Source: Shewanella marisflavi (lineage in GTDB: Bacteria; Pseudomonadota; Gammaproteobacteria; Enterobacterales; Shewanellaceae). Taken from it: DNA of 64,000 bases. The position numbers and the translations under genes are program-made. The stretch covers positions 124,001 to 188,000 of the forward strand of contig NZ_JAKIKX010000006.1 in assembly GCF_023283925.1 (NCBI RefSeq), read 5' to 3'. This document shows positions 42,699-49,926 of the stretch, in pieces. How positions within the stretch are numbered: the first letter of the stretch is position 1; the number at the start of each line of letters is the position of its first letter. The notes below the pieces were generated by a model. The model was not told the origin of the DNA and did not search any database. It worked only from the letters and a program-made list of their open reading frames with translations.

Positions 42699-44417
42699 CT
42701 ATTTCTCTGTCCTGTTGAGCGTTTGAGGCTTGGCCTCGCGCAGGAGTTCATCATCCTTGCGCCAAAAATCAAAAAAGTTAAACCATTGCAGCGGTGCACG
42801 GCGGGCATAGTGTTCCAGTCGCTCGGCGTAACGGTTTACCGCCTGTTGTAATCGTTCCATACGGCCGGCGCGCGGCCCCTTGAGTGTGTCGGCAAAGTGT
42901 TCTACATGGACACGGTAGCGGCCATTTTCTCTGAGGCAGAACATCAGGTAGACAGGGCAGTCCAGCAGGCTGGCCAGAATAAACGGGCCTTGGGGGAAGG
43001 GGGCCTCTTTGCCCATGAAAGGAGCATAGAGCACCCGGCCTTCGCTGCTGGTGGAAGTACGATCGCCAGCGATCACCACAAGTTCTCCCTGCTCTATCTT
43101 TTGCTGTAGCAACATAGAGGTGCTGGGGCCCAGTTCGGTGACCTGGATAAGGTTAAGGGCGCTATCTGGGTTGAGTTGTTTCAGCACCCGATTGAAGTTC
43201 TCCGCGTTCTGGGTCAGCACCATCACATTGACCTTCACCTTGCGCTGGTGAATTGAGATGGCGCGGCATAGCTCCAGATTCCCCAGGTGAGAGACCAGCA
43301 GTACGGCGCCCTGGCCCTGAGCCAGTGGCTTAGCCAATAGTTCGCGGTCGGGAAAATCGACCTGGCTGAGCTTGATGCGATCGCACCAGGCATCGATACG
43401 ATCCAGCGCTGCGTTACCGAAGGCGAAAAAGTGTTTCAGGCTATGGCGCCAGCCTATTTCGCCCTGAAGGTCGGGATGTTTGGGTTCTAGCGTTTGTACC
43501 TGACGTAAAAACCCCTGGCTAGCACGGCGCGCCGCAGAGCCAGTGGCAAAGAAGTAGCAGATCACCGGATACATGATGGCGCGGCATAACCAATGCCCGC
43601 CCAGTTTGTAGCTCTCGGCCAGCAACTTGATCCCCCAGTAGCTGCCTCGCTCGCCGATGCGCGACCAATGTTGCACTTTCTGTGGTCGGCGGCGTTTATG
43701 GCGTAGCAGCTTAGGGGCACGTTTTAGCATGCCGAAGAAAAGCTTAGTGTGCATAACGGAGATACGCACATTGTCCTTGACCCCTTGAAAGTGGCTGGTG
43801 CCATCTTCGGGGTAGATCACCCGTGTCGGCAGGTGTTTGACCTCAACGCCTTGCCAGTAGAGTTTGACCAACACCTCGATGTCGAAATCCATCCGCTCGC
43901 CCAGTTGTTCACTGAGAAACAGTTGTTCGGTGGCGGCTAAGGGGTAAACGCGAAAGCCGCACATGGAATCTTGGATCTCCAGGCTCAGGGTTTCAACCCA
44001 GACCCAGAAGTGGGTGAGGTAGCGCCCATAGAGGCGTCCCTTGGGAACGGATTCGTCATATTGAGGCAGTCCGGAGATCAGCGCCTGGGGTTGAGCCTGT
44101 GCCGTTTCGATCATCTTAGGAATATCGTCGAGGTCGTGTTGACCGTCGGCGTCCACCTGCAGCGCATGGCTAAAACCATCGGCGTAAGCCGTCCTAAGCC
44201 CCGTCATTACCGCCGCGCCTTTGCCACGATTGAACGGGTGATGTAACAATCGCACCCAGTCGTATTGCGCCGCCAATTGGCACAAGAGATGGCGGGTTTC
44301 GTCATCGCTGCCATCGTTGACCAGGTAGCAGGTCATTCCCAGAGGCTCCAGGCGCGCGAGCGTTGCCTTGATCGCCTGGCGATGGTTGTAGTTTGGAATG
44401 ACTAACGCCAGTTGCAT
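42699..44417 (-). CDS. Glycosyltransferase (GT2)-lipid acyltransferase fusion of the aryl-polyene cluster
   Basis: A 572-residue two-domain protein. The GT2 domain (about 1-230) shows LVIPNYNHRQAI, VNDGSDDET, RGKGAAVMTGL and the DxD-type VDADGQHD. The second part (about 270-560) is a LpxL/HtrB-like acyltransferase with the catalytic HX4D/E motif in SHLGNLELCRAI and GDRTS further on. Together they could add a sugar and an acyl chain to the polyene head to form a lipid-anchored pigment. The start is set at the ATG at 44417, with GGAGG eight bases upstream, sharing one base with the dehydratase stop (TGATG). A longer frame to 44456 is less likely. Confidence 0.9.
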   Translation of the reverse strand: MQLALVIPNYNHRQAIKATLARLEPLGMTCYLVNDGSDDETRHLLCQLAAQYDWVRLLHHPFNRGKGAAVMTGLRTAYADGFSHALQVDADGQHDLDDIPKMIETAQAQPQALISGLPQYDESVPKGRLYGRYLTHFWVWVETLSLEIQDSMCGFRVYPLAATEQLFLSEQLGERMDFDIEVLVKLYWQGVEVKHLPTRVIYPEDGTSHFQGVKDNVRISVMHTKLFFGMLKRAPKLLRHKRRRPQKVQHWSRIGERGSYWGIKLLAESYKLGGHWLCRAIMYPVICYFFATGSAARRASQGFLRQVQTLEPKHPDLQGEIGWRHSLKHFFAFGNAALDRIDAWCDRIKLSQVDFPDRELLAKPLAQGQGAVLLVSHLGNLELCRAISIHQRKVKVNVMVLTQNAENFNRVLKQLNPDSALNLIQVTELGPSTSMLLQQKIEQGELVVIAGDRTSTSSEGRVLYAPFMGKEAPFPQGPFILASLLDCPVYLMFCLRENGRYRVHVEHFADTLKGPRAGRMERLQQAVNRYAERLEHYARRAPLQWFNFFDFWRKDDELLREAKPQTLNRTEK

Positions 44418-44791
44418 CAGCAAGCCTCCTGGTTGCTTTGCAGCGGGGCAAGGCAAATACGGCCTGAACCGTAGCGCTGATCGTCCTGAAAGTAGGCGAA
44501 GGTCAGCTTATGTTTAGCACGGTTGAGGCTGATCTTGAGACGGACTTGGCTGCCCGGCAAGATCAACTGTTGAAACTTGAGCACCTCAAGGGTCTGCACC
44601 TCGGGACGATAGCCAAATTCGGCCGCGCCCAGCTGCACTGCCCAATCCAGTTGCGTCACCCCAGGTAGCACGGCTTGCTCGGGAAAGTGGCCGTTAAAGT
44701 AGGGCAGCTCGGCGTCGATGCGCAGTTGCCACTCGACGCCATCTTCCAGCACCTGTTTGCTGATAATGGGGGGTAAACTTGACTTAATCAT
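44417..44791 (-). CDS. Hotdog dehydratase (ApeI/FabA-FabZ-like) of the aryl-polyene cluster
   Basis: A 124-residue hotdog protein. The segment YFNGHFPEQAVLPGVTQLDW (31-50) is the FabA/FabZ-type active site: His35 in GHFP and Asp49 where FabZ has Glu. It is shorter than FabZ and, with the FabZ-like protein at 34012, gives two unlike dehydratase subunits. In characterised aryl-polyene systems such pairs form heterodimers; that is inferred here. Its start overlaps the AMP-binding gene end by 8 bases. Confidence 0.86.
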   Translation of the reverse strand: MIKSSLPPIISKQVLEDGVEWQLRIDAELPYFNGHFPEQAVLPGVTQLDWAVQLGAAEFGYRPEVQTLEVLKFQQLILPGSQVRLKISLNRAKHKLTFAYFQDDQRYGSGRICLAPLQSNQEAC

Positions 44792-46145
44792 GATTAAACA
44801 ATTCTAACAGTTCGGCGTGAATACGCTTACCCTGAGTGTTTATTGGCAAGGCATCAGGATAGCGCCAGCGCCTTGGCAGGGTGACACGTTCAAACTGACT
44901 GAGAAGATGTTGCTTGAGGGCATTATTGACCGCCAACTTGCCTTGAGCTTGCAGCAGTTGTTTGCCCTCGCTTGACAGCATTATGGCTGCGCCCAGTATT
45001 ACCCTGGGTTGTTCCAATACGGCTAAGGCGGCTTGCTCGACCAGTGGATGACTCTCCAGCAGGGCTTCCATCTGCACGAGTGACAGACGTTTCTCCTCTA
45101 TCTTGACGATGCGATCCAGACGGCCCTGCAGCACAAATTCGTTGGGGCTGAGTAGCTCTATCTTGTCGTCACATTTGAGCCAATCGTTGTCTGGTAGATA
45201 GGGGGATTTTAACCAGAGCGCACCATCTTGGGGATCTTGTTTGATCACGTGACTGGCAAAGGCTCTCCAGTTCTGCTGGTGAGCGTGCTGGCGACGATAG
45301 GCAATACCACCGGTTTCTGTGCTGCCAAAGACCTCGATGGGCGGCTTGCCGTAACAGTGGGCAATGGCATTAGCAGCTTCCAGGCTCAAGGGGCCACCAG
45401 AGCTGAAGATAAGGCTAGGCGCGCGCATCTGTGGCTGATGGTCTAGGGCATCGGGCAGGCGTGACAACTGCGCCGGGCTGCTGATCAGGCAGAGATTAGG
45501 AAACAGGTTGGCGTAATAAGTTAAGGTTTCGGGGTATTCCACCAGATCGCTTAGGAAAGGGCGGCTGGCGGCTAGTGGCCAAAGCACCTTAAACAGCAGA
45601 CCATAGATATGCTGATGAGAGACTGTTGAGATCACACTGCACTGGGGCAGGTGATTGGCAAAAGTCTGTTCTAGCACAGTGACTTCGGCATCGAGCTGAT
45701 CAAGTGTCTTAGTGATCGCCTTGGGTTGACCGCTAGAGCCCGAGGTAAACAAGATCAATTCGCCAAAACCCTGACTGACTGGCCAGGGGCCAGCATGCTT
45801 CAGATCTTTACTCAGGGCGATATGGTCTTTGGCCTCGCACAGAGGATGGTCTGACAGCACGCCGTCAAATTCCAGAGCGAGTTCGCTCAGGGTGCCGCTC
45901 TGGGTATTGGCCGGTAAGATGAGCTGTTTACCTGCTAAGAGCCCGGCGCAGAGGCCGACCGCGAAGAGGTCGCTGCTATCACAGGCTAGCAACCAGCGTT
46001 TGGCTTGATGTTGGCTAAGGCTCTCAAAGACTGCTGCGACCTGAGCGGTAAAGGCGGCACCGTTCACTATATCGTGGTGATTGAAGCTTATTAGCTGCTG
46101 ACTCGCAGGGCCGTGTTTGAGCCAATGTTTGAGTAGGGCTGTCAT
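44784..46145 (-). CDS. AMP-binding acyl/aryl-ACP synthetase of the aryl-polyene cluster
   Basis: A 453-residue adenylate-forming enzyme. The ATP-binding loop is LFTSGSSGQPKAITKT (about 132-147), the adenine-side motif is EVFGSTETGGIAYR (about 275-288), and the hinge/C-domain is in LQGRLDRIVKIEEKRLSL. It probably activates the aryl acid (for example coumarate) and loads it on an ACP. Start is set at the ATG at 46145, which overlaps the membrane-protein stop (46142-46144); a frame beginning 11 codons earlier runs deeper into that gene. Somewhat short against CoA ligases (about 500+), as usual for this cluster type. Confidence 0.88.
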   Translation of the reverse strand: MTALLKHWLKHGPASQQLISFNHHDIVNGAAFTAQVAAVFESLSQHQAKRWLLACDSSDLFAVGLCAGLLAGKQLILPANTQSGTLSELALEFDGVLSDHPLCEAKDHIALSKDLKHAGPWPVSQGFGELILFTSGSSGQPKAITKTLDQLDAEVTVLEQTFANHLPQCSVISTVSHQHIYGLLFKVLWPLAASRPFLSDLVEYPETLTYYANLFPNLCLISSPAQLSRLPDALDHQPQMRAPSLIFSSGGPLSLEAANAIAHCYGKPPIEVFGSTETGGIAYRRQHAHQQNWRAFASHVIKQDPQDGALWLKSPYLPDNDWLKCDDKIELLSPNEFVLQGRLDRIVKIEEKRLSLVQMEALLESHPLVEQAALAVLEQPRVILGAAIMLSSEGKQLLQAQGKLAVNNALKQHLLSQFERVTLPRRWRYPDALPINTQGKRIHAELLELFNHD

Positions 46146-46690
46146 GACTTTTTTAACCAGAATGTTCGATATAGCCATTCTCCGCCGAGTAGCAAACCAA
46201 TCAGCAGGTAGGCAATAAATCCATTATAGAGTGTCCAAGTGGCTAGGCTGGTGGCGCTAGCCGTGTACAGCGCCATGGCACCGTTAAAGATAAACAGGCC
46301 ACACCACAGCATGGTGACCTTACGCAGATAAGGAATCGCTTCCTCAGGCAGGTCTGGTTCCTTGAGTCTGGCAAGGCGCTCTATCATGGTAGGGCCGTGG
46401 TTGAGCGAGTAGGCAAACAGCGCCAGCATGCTCAGGTTGATCACTACAGGATAGTAGAGTAGCCAAGCGTTCTGTTTTGCCAGGTAACTTCCGGCGGTCA
46501 GAAAAATGCCCACTATGATGGGCAACATCATGGCTCTCACCTGCTGTCTCTGCAGTGCCAGTCGCAATAACAGCAGGCTACAGAGTGCGAGCGCAATCAC
46601 GCCCGGCGGCAAATAGTTTAGGCCAAAGTAGACGGCGAGGGGGTACCCCAGCAGCACCAGGCCAGTGACTAATTGCAGAAACAGACGCAT
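46142..46690 (-). CDS. COG4648-like membrane protein of the aryl-polyene cluster
   Basis: A 182-residue inner-membrane protein with five to six hydrophobic helices and little soluble sequence. Similar proteins are a regular part of aryl-polyene operons, next to the ACP genes; their role is unknown (scaffolding, lipid handling or ACP-associated transport are possible). It begins at 46690, the last base of the ACP gene, and overlaps the AMP-binding gene by four bases. The pattern LKEPDLPEEAIPYLRKVTMLWCGLFIFNG (about 103-131) is the best family marker I see. Confidence 0.78.
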   Translation of the reverse strand: MRLFLQLVTGLVLLGYPLAVYFGLNYLPPGVIALALCSLLLLRLALQRQQVRAMMLPIIVGIFLTAGSYLAKQNAWLLYYPVVINLSMLALFAYSLNHGPTMIERLARLKEPDLPEEAIPYLRKVTMLWCGLFIFNGAMALYTASATSLATWTLYNGFIAYLLIGLLLGGEWLYRTFWLKKS

Positions 46691-46938
46691 TACTGCTTCA
46701 CTAGCCCTTCGATAGCCGTCACGACATCGTTGACGGTGCGAACGGCTTTAAACTCGTCGGGTTGAATCTTCTTACCCGTGAGTTGTTGCAGTTTAATGAC
46801 CAGATCAACCGCGTCTATGCTGTCCAGATCAAGGTCTTGGTACAGTGACGCCTCTGGCGCGATATCGTCGGCATCGATTTCAAACTCATCGACCAGGATC
46901 TGAGTCAGCATCTGTAGAATTTGTTCACGATTTTGCAT
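46690..46938 (-). CDS. Acyl carrier protein 1 of the aryl-polyene cluster
   Basis: An 82-residue acidic ACP. The phosphopantetheine site is DLDSIDAVDL, with Ser40. The sequence is helical and acidic throughout, as expected. No phosphopantetheinyl transferase gene is in the window, so activation must come from elsewhere. Start is the ATG at 46938, with GGAGG just upstream on the minus strand. It follows the second ACP gene by 8 bases. Confidence 0.95.
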   Translation of the reverse strand: MQNREQILQMLTQILVDEFEIDADDIAPEASLYQDLDLDSIDAVDLVIKLQQLTGKKIQPDEFKAVRTVNDVVTAIEGLVKQ

Positions 46939-46946
46939 GCTGCCTC

Positions 46947-47201
46947 CTAACCGCGTTGAGATTCGATAAAGCTTGCCAGACTGGCAACGCTATAGAAGTG
47001 AGCCTTGGTGGCTTCTGAGTTGGCTTCGATTTTGACATCGAACTGTTTCTTAATTGCCAAGCCCAGCTCAAGCGCATCGATAGAATCTAGCCCTAAACCG
47101 TCGCCAAAGAGGGGCGCATCGGTTTCAATATCGTCGATGCTGACATCTTCTAGATCGAGGCAATCTATGATGAGTTGTTTAATTTCGTTTTGTAAGCTCA
47201 T
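46947..47201 (-). CDS. Acyl carrier protein 2 of the aryl-polyene cluster
   Basis: An 84-residue acidic ACP with site LGLDSIDALEL (Ser40). The start is the ATG at 47201; a frame to 47213 starts with TTG. It is clearly different from the adjacent ACP (about one third identity by eye), so each may carry a distinct step, for example starter against extension. Its start overlaps the end of the acyltransferase gene by 23 bases. Confidence 0.93.
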   Translation of the reverse strand: MSLQNEIKQLIIDCLDLEDVSIDDIETDAPLFGDGLGLDSIDALELGLAIKKQFDVKIEANSEATKAHFYSVASLASFIESQRG

Positions 47202-48000
47202 AATTAATATCAAGTTGTTGTTTATAATATTCTTCGAGATCCCGCGTCAATTGCCGCGCCATTTTGGCATCACCGCCAGCTTGAGCATGATACCTGATAT
47301 GTTCAATAGTTTCGCCTACTTCGACATTCATGCCTATGGTTTGGCGAGGTATCTGATACCAGGATTCCTGCTTAGTCAGTCCAACGGCATTGGTCCTTAA
47401 TACAACAGGGATCAGATCTGTGTTAGTGCGTAGTGCAATATTGGCGGCACCACGGGCAAAATCGTTAATTATCTCTCCTTTGCGGGTGCGGGTACCTTCG
47501 GGAAAGATAATCATATTAGTGCCTTGGGCCAGTACCTGACTACAGTCATTGAGCAGCAGATCGGCGCCGCGGTTGGGGATATACCCGGCACAAGAAACCA
47601 CGCCCCGCATAAACGGATTGCGCCACAGCCCCTGTTTGACGATACAGCCAACATTGGGCATTAAGCTTATTAGCACCACCACATCCACTAGGGTGGGATG
47701 ATTGGCAATGATCACCTTGCCCTTGGCCTGTTGCAATCGATGAAGATCTTGGGTGGTTACCCGAATGACGCCCGCCCAGGTGAGCATATGTACGAAGCCA
47801 CGAAACATCAGGTGCACAGCCCGTTGCACTCGGGCGACGCGTGCCGCTTGCGTGCCCGGCCATAATCTCAGTACCGGCAGTATAGTGAGCGAACTGAGTA
47901 AGCCGCCTAGGCCAAAGGCGATATAGCAGCTTACACCGCCTAGCCAACGGGGGATATAGGCGATGCCGGTCAGGCGTTTGGCAACGACCTGGCTAGTCAT
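47179..48000 (-). CDS. PlsC-like 1-acylglycerol-3-phosphate-type acyltransferase of the aryl-polyene cluster
   Basis: A 273-residue membrane-linked acyltransferase. One hydrophobic segment lies at about 15-42. The HX4D motif is in IANHPTLVDVV (about 95-105), and block III is IIFPEGTRTRKGE (about 164-176). It probably transfers an acyl chain in building the lipid anchor of the polyene, distinct from PlsB/PlsC of core lipid synthesis. It overlaps the ketosynthase-like gene end by 8 bases and the ACP gene by 23. Confidence 0.88.
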   Translation of the reverse strand: MTSQVVAKRLTGIAYIPRWLGGVSCYIAFGLGGLLSSLTILPVLRLWPGTQAARVARVQRAVHLMFRGFVHMLTWAGVIRVTTQDLHRLQQAKGKVIIANHPTLVDVVVLISLMPNVGCIVKQGLWRNPFMRGVVSCAGYIPNRGADLLLNDCSQVLAQGTNMIIFPEGTRTRKGEIINDFARGAANIALRTNTDLIPVVLRTNAVGLTKQESWYQIPRQTIGMNVEVGETIEHIRYHAQAGGDAKMARQLTRDLEEYYKQQLDINYELTKRN

Positions 48001-48727
48001 GGTTTATCCGGTAAAGGTATTGGTTAAGACGGCCTTCGAGTGGCTGTAAGCTGGCAATGGCATGTAGTAGTTGGCCAAAGCCGATCTCCGGGACCGCAGC
48101 CAATTCGGTCGCTGAGGGGGCCGTATCCAGTGTCAGCGTCAGACCTTTTTGCTCTGGCGCGGGCAGAGAGAGTTGTAAGGCGAGGGCGATGGGGAGCTCA
48201 GGCTCTTGGGTAAACTCTTTATAGATGTCTGATACGGGCTCATCGCCAAAGACCAATAAAATTGGACTGTTATCTTCGGCCAGTTGGCCGTATGCCTCAA
48301 TTATCGCCTGGGATAAAGTATTTTCACTGGCGGCGATCGATGTCGATGGTGAGCGGTTATCGGTCAGAATGCTGAAGATACCACTGGCGGTATTGTGCAC
48401 CGACTGACTGAACCCTATGGGTGAGATAGGTTGCTGACGCACTATGTCCTGCAGCAGATCCACAGTGCGATTAAGTTCACCATGGCGCGAGGCAAATATG
48501 GTGCGGCACTGAGACGGCGCCTCGCACTGAAAGGCAACCTCTAACAGCATCTTAGTGAGCTTGCTAAAGCGGCGCCTTTGCATGGCGGGCACTTGCTTGA
48601 GAGCGGGTACAGTCTGCGCTGATGTTTCTGTCTCGTTGGCAATAGAGGGCCACTGTTGCCAGTCGTCCAGTTGCTGGTAATGGGGAGACCAGGCACCCGC
48701 TGAGTGTATATGAAAGTGTAACCGCAC
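47993..48727 (-). CDS. Ketosynthase-like chain-length-factor protein (Ketoacyl-synt_2)
   Basis: A 244-residue protein similar to the N-terminal half of ketosynthases (PF13723-type). The conserved pattern is RRRFSKLTKMLLEVAF, FASRHGELNRTVDLLQDI and GFSQSVHNTASGIFSI. There is no active-site Cys in the place of the triad, so it is likely a non-catalytic partner of one of the ketosynthases. The start is the GTG at 48727 with AGAGG seven bases upstream; a frame to 48817 is less likely. It is the first gene of the operon, downstream of a candidate promoter. Confidence 0.82.
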   Translation of the reverse strand: MRLHFHIHSAGAWSPHYQQLDDWQQWPSIANETETSAQTVPALKQVPAMQRRRFSKLTKMLLEVAFQCEAPSQCRTIFASRHGELNRTVDLLQDIVRQQPISPIGFSQSVHNTASGIFSILTDNRSPSTSIAASENTLSQAIIEAYGQLAEDNSPILLVFGDEPVSDIYKEFTQEPELPIALALQLSLPAPEQKGLTLTLDTAPSATELAAVPEIGFGQLLHAIASLQPLEGRLNQYLYRINHD

Positions 48728-48808
48728 TACTTTGCCTCTAAATACAGCATCTTGCTGATGTTTTCCATAACCAGAAACTAAGCCACAAGGTAAATTTGTG
48801 AGGCGGCT

Positions 48809-48814
48809 ATTGTA
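48809..48814 (-). promoter_or_regulatory. Candidate -10 box of the aryl-polyene operon
   Basis: On the minus strand TACAAT at 48814-48809, about 80 bases upstream of the first cluster gene. Seventeen bases further upstream is TTTATG, a poor -35. There is no other obvious promoter inside the operon, since most genes overlap. Confidence 0.35.
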
Positions 48815-48892
48815 CACCTATTCACGGTTTACATAAATATGTGATTGTTGAGAGATAATGGCGTGGGATCGCGGCGTGGTTGCCGGGAAAAT

Positions 48893-48916
48893 GTCGCCCG
48901 TTCAGGATCGGGCGAC
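48893..48916 (-). terminator. Terminator of the DUF3014 gene
   Basis: GTCGCCCG / CGGGCGAC with an 8-base loop; on the minus strand followed by ATTTTCCC. It separates the DUF3014 gene from the aryl-polyene operon. Confidence 0.75.
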
Positions 48917-48923
48917 AAGTCTG

Positions 48924-49796
48924 TTATGACTGTTTTAACTGCTTCTTGAGCTTACGCAGGGCGGCTTTGACCTTCTTGCTGTTCTCTGGGCCCATGCGAA
49001 TCATCAACTTCTGTGCATTAGGCAGGCCTTCAAGCGCAGGGTCGACAAACTTGTAGTTAACGCTGACGCTGTCTAGCTCTATGGGCGCCTCGATAACGGG
49101 GGCTGAGAGCATGACATCGATCGCCTCTATCATGCGGTCATCGAAATTCATGTCTGGATAACCTAACTCTTCAAATGCCTCGCCCAGTAGCGGTTTTACC
49201 TTGTTGTAGGTGGCGAAGAGCTGCTGTTCATCCAGGTTGTCCACGAAGTTCGCGTAGAGATCGTATCTATGATAGCTATCAGGATTGAGATAGGTCTTAT
49301 TGGTGACCTCGGAGACGGTAAACTTGCTGTTGGGCGCCTTGAGCGGGCTGACCTTACGCGCCAATTCGCCTTGGGCCAGATTATCAACAAACACCACGAA
49401 GTGTCTGACGATATCTTTTTCAACCAAGATGGGCTCAATCTTCATGCCATTGGCGACTTCGACCGTCTTATCAACAATATACTCATCGCTCTGTGCCAAT
49501 GTTGGCAACGGATCTTCTGTGTCGCTTGGAGACTCAGGGATGGGGTCTTCCACCTCAGGTTCGATAATGTCAGGCTCAGGCAAGGCGGCGTCTGTCACTA
49601 GGGGCTGCTCCGGTTCTGGCTCGGGCAGGGTTACGGGCGCCGGTATCTCTGGCTCAGGCTGAGGTTCGTCACTGCCGAGGAAGTAATAGGCGCCGCCGGC
49701 GAGCATGAGCACAATGATCACCACTGCAATACTGAGCGCATTAATTCCATTGCGCGATGTCTGTGGGGCAATTCTATCTTCTTGACTGACTTGCAT
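48924..49796 (-). CDS. DUF3014 membrane-anchored protein
   Basis: A 290-residue protein. One membrane helix (about residues 20-42) is followed by a long Pro/Glu-rich linker (about 45-105) and a folded domain of the DUF3014 type (about 110-285), which carries DIVRHFVVFVDNLAQGELARKVSPL and SYHRYDLYANFVDNLD. The layout (short cytoplasmic tail, helix, charged stalk, periplasmic domain) suggests a periplasmic role; none is established. Start is the ATG at 49796. It lies between recG and the aryl-polyene operon, with its own terminator. Confidence 0.85.
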   Translation of the reverse strand: MQVSQEDRIAPQTSRNGINALSIAVVIIVLMLAGGAYYFLGSDEPQPEPEIPAPVTLPEPEPEQPLVTDAALPEPDIIEPEVEDPIPESPSDTEDPLPTLAQSDEYIVDKTVEVANGMKIEPILVEKDIVRHFVVFVDNLAQGELARKVSPLKAPNSKFTVSEVTNKTYLNPDSYHRYDLYANFVDNLDEQQLFATYNKVKPLLGEAFEELGYPDMNFDDRMIEAIDVMLSAPVIEAPIELDSVSVNYKFVDPALEGLPNAQKLMIRMGPENSKKVKAALRKLKKQLKQS

Positions 49797-49926
49797 GAGA
49801 TTTCCTTGAATTGTGGCTGGATTGCCCCTGTGACCACAGAGGCCTTACTCCATTCTGCAAAATTCACCGGGCTTGTCTAGGGGTGGCCAGTGAAATAAAA
49901 AATATTTAATTGCTGGCAGGCCCTAG

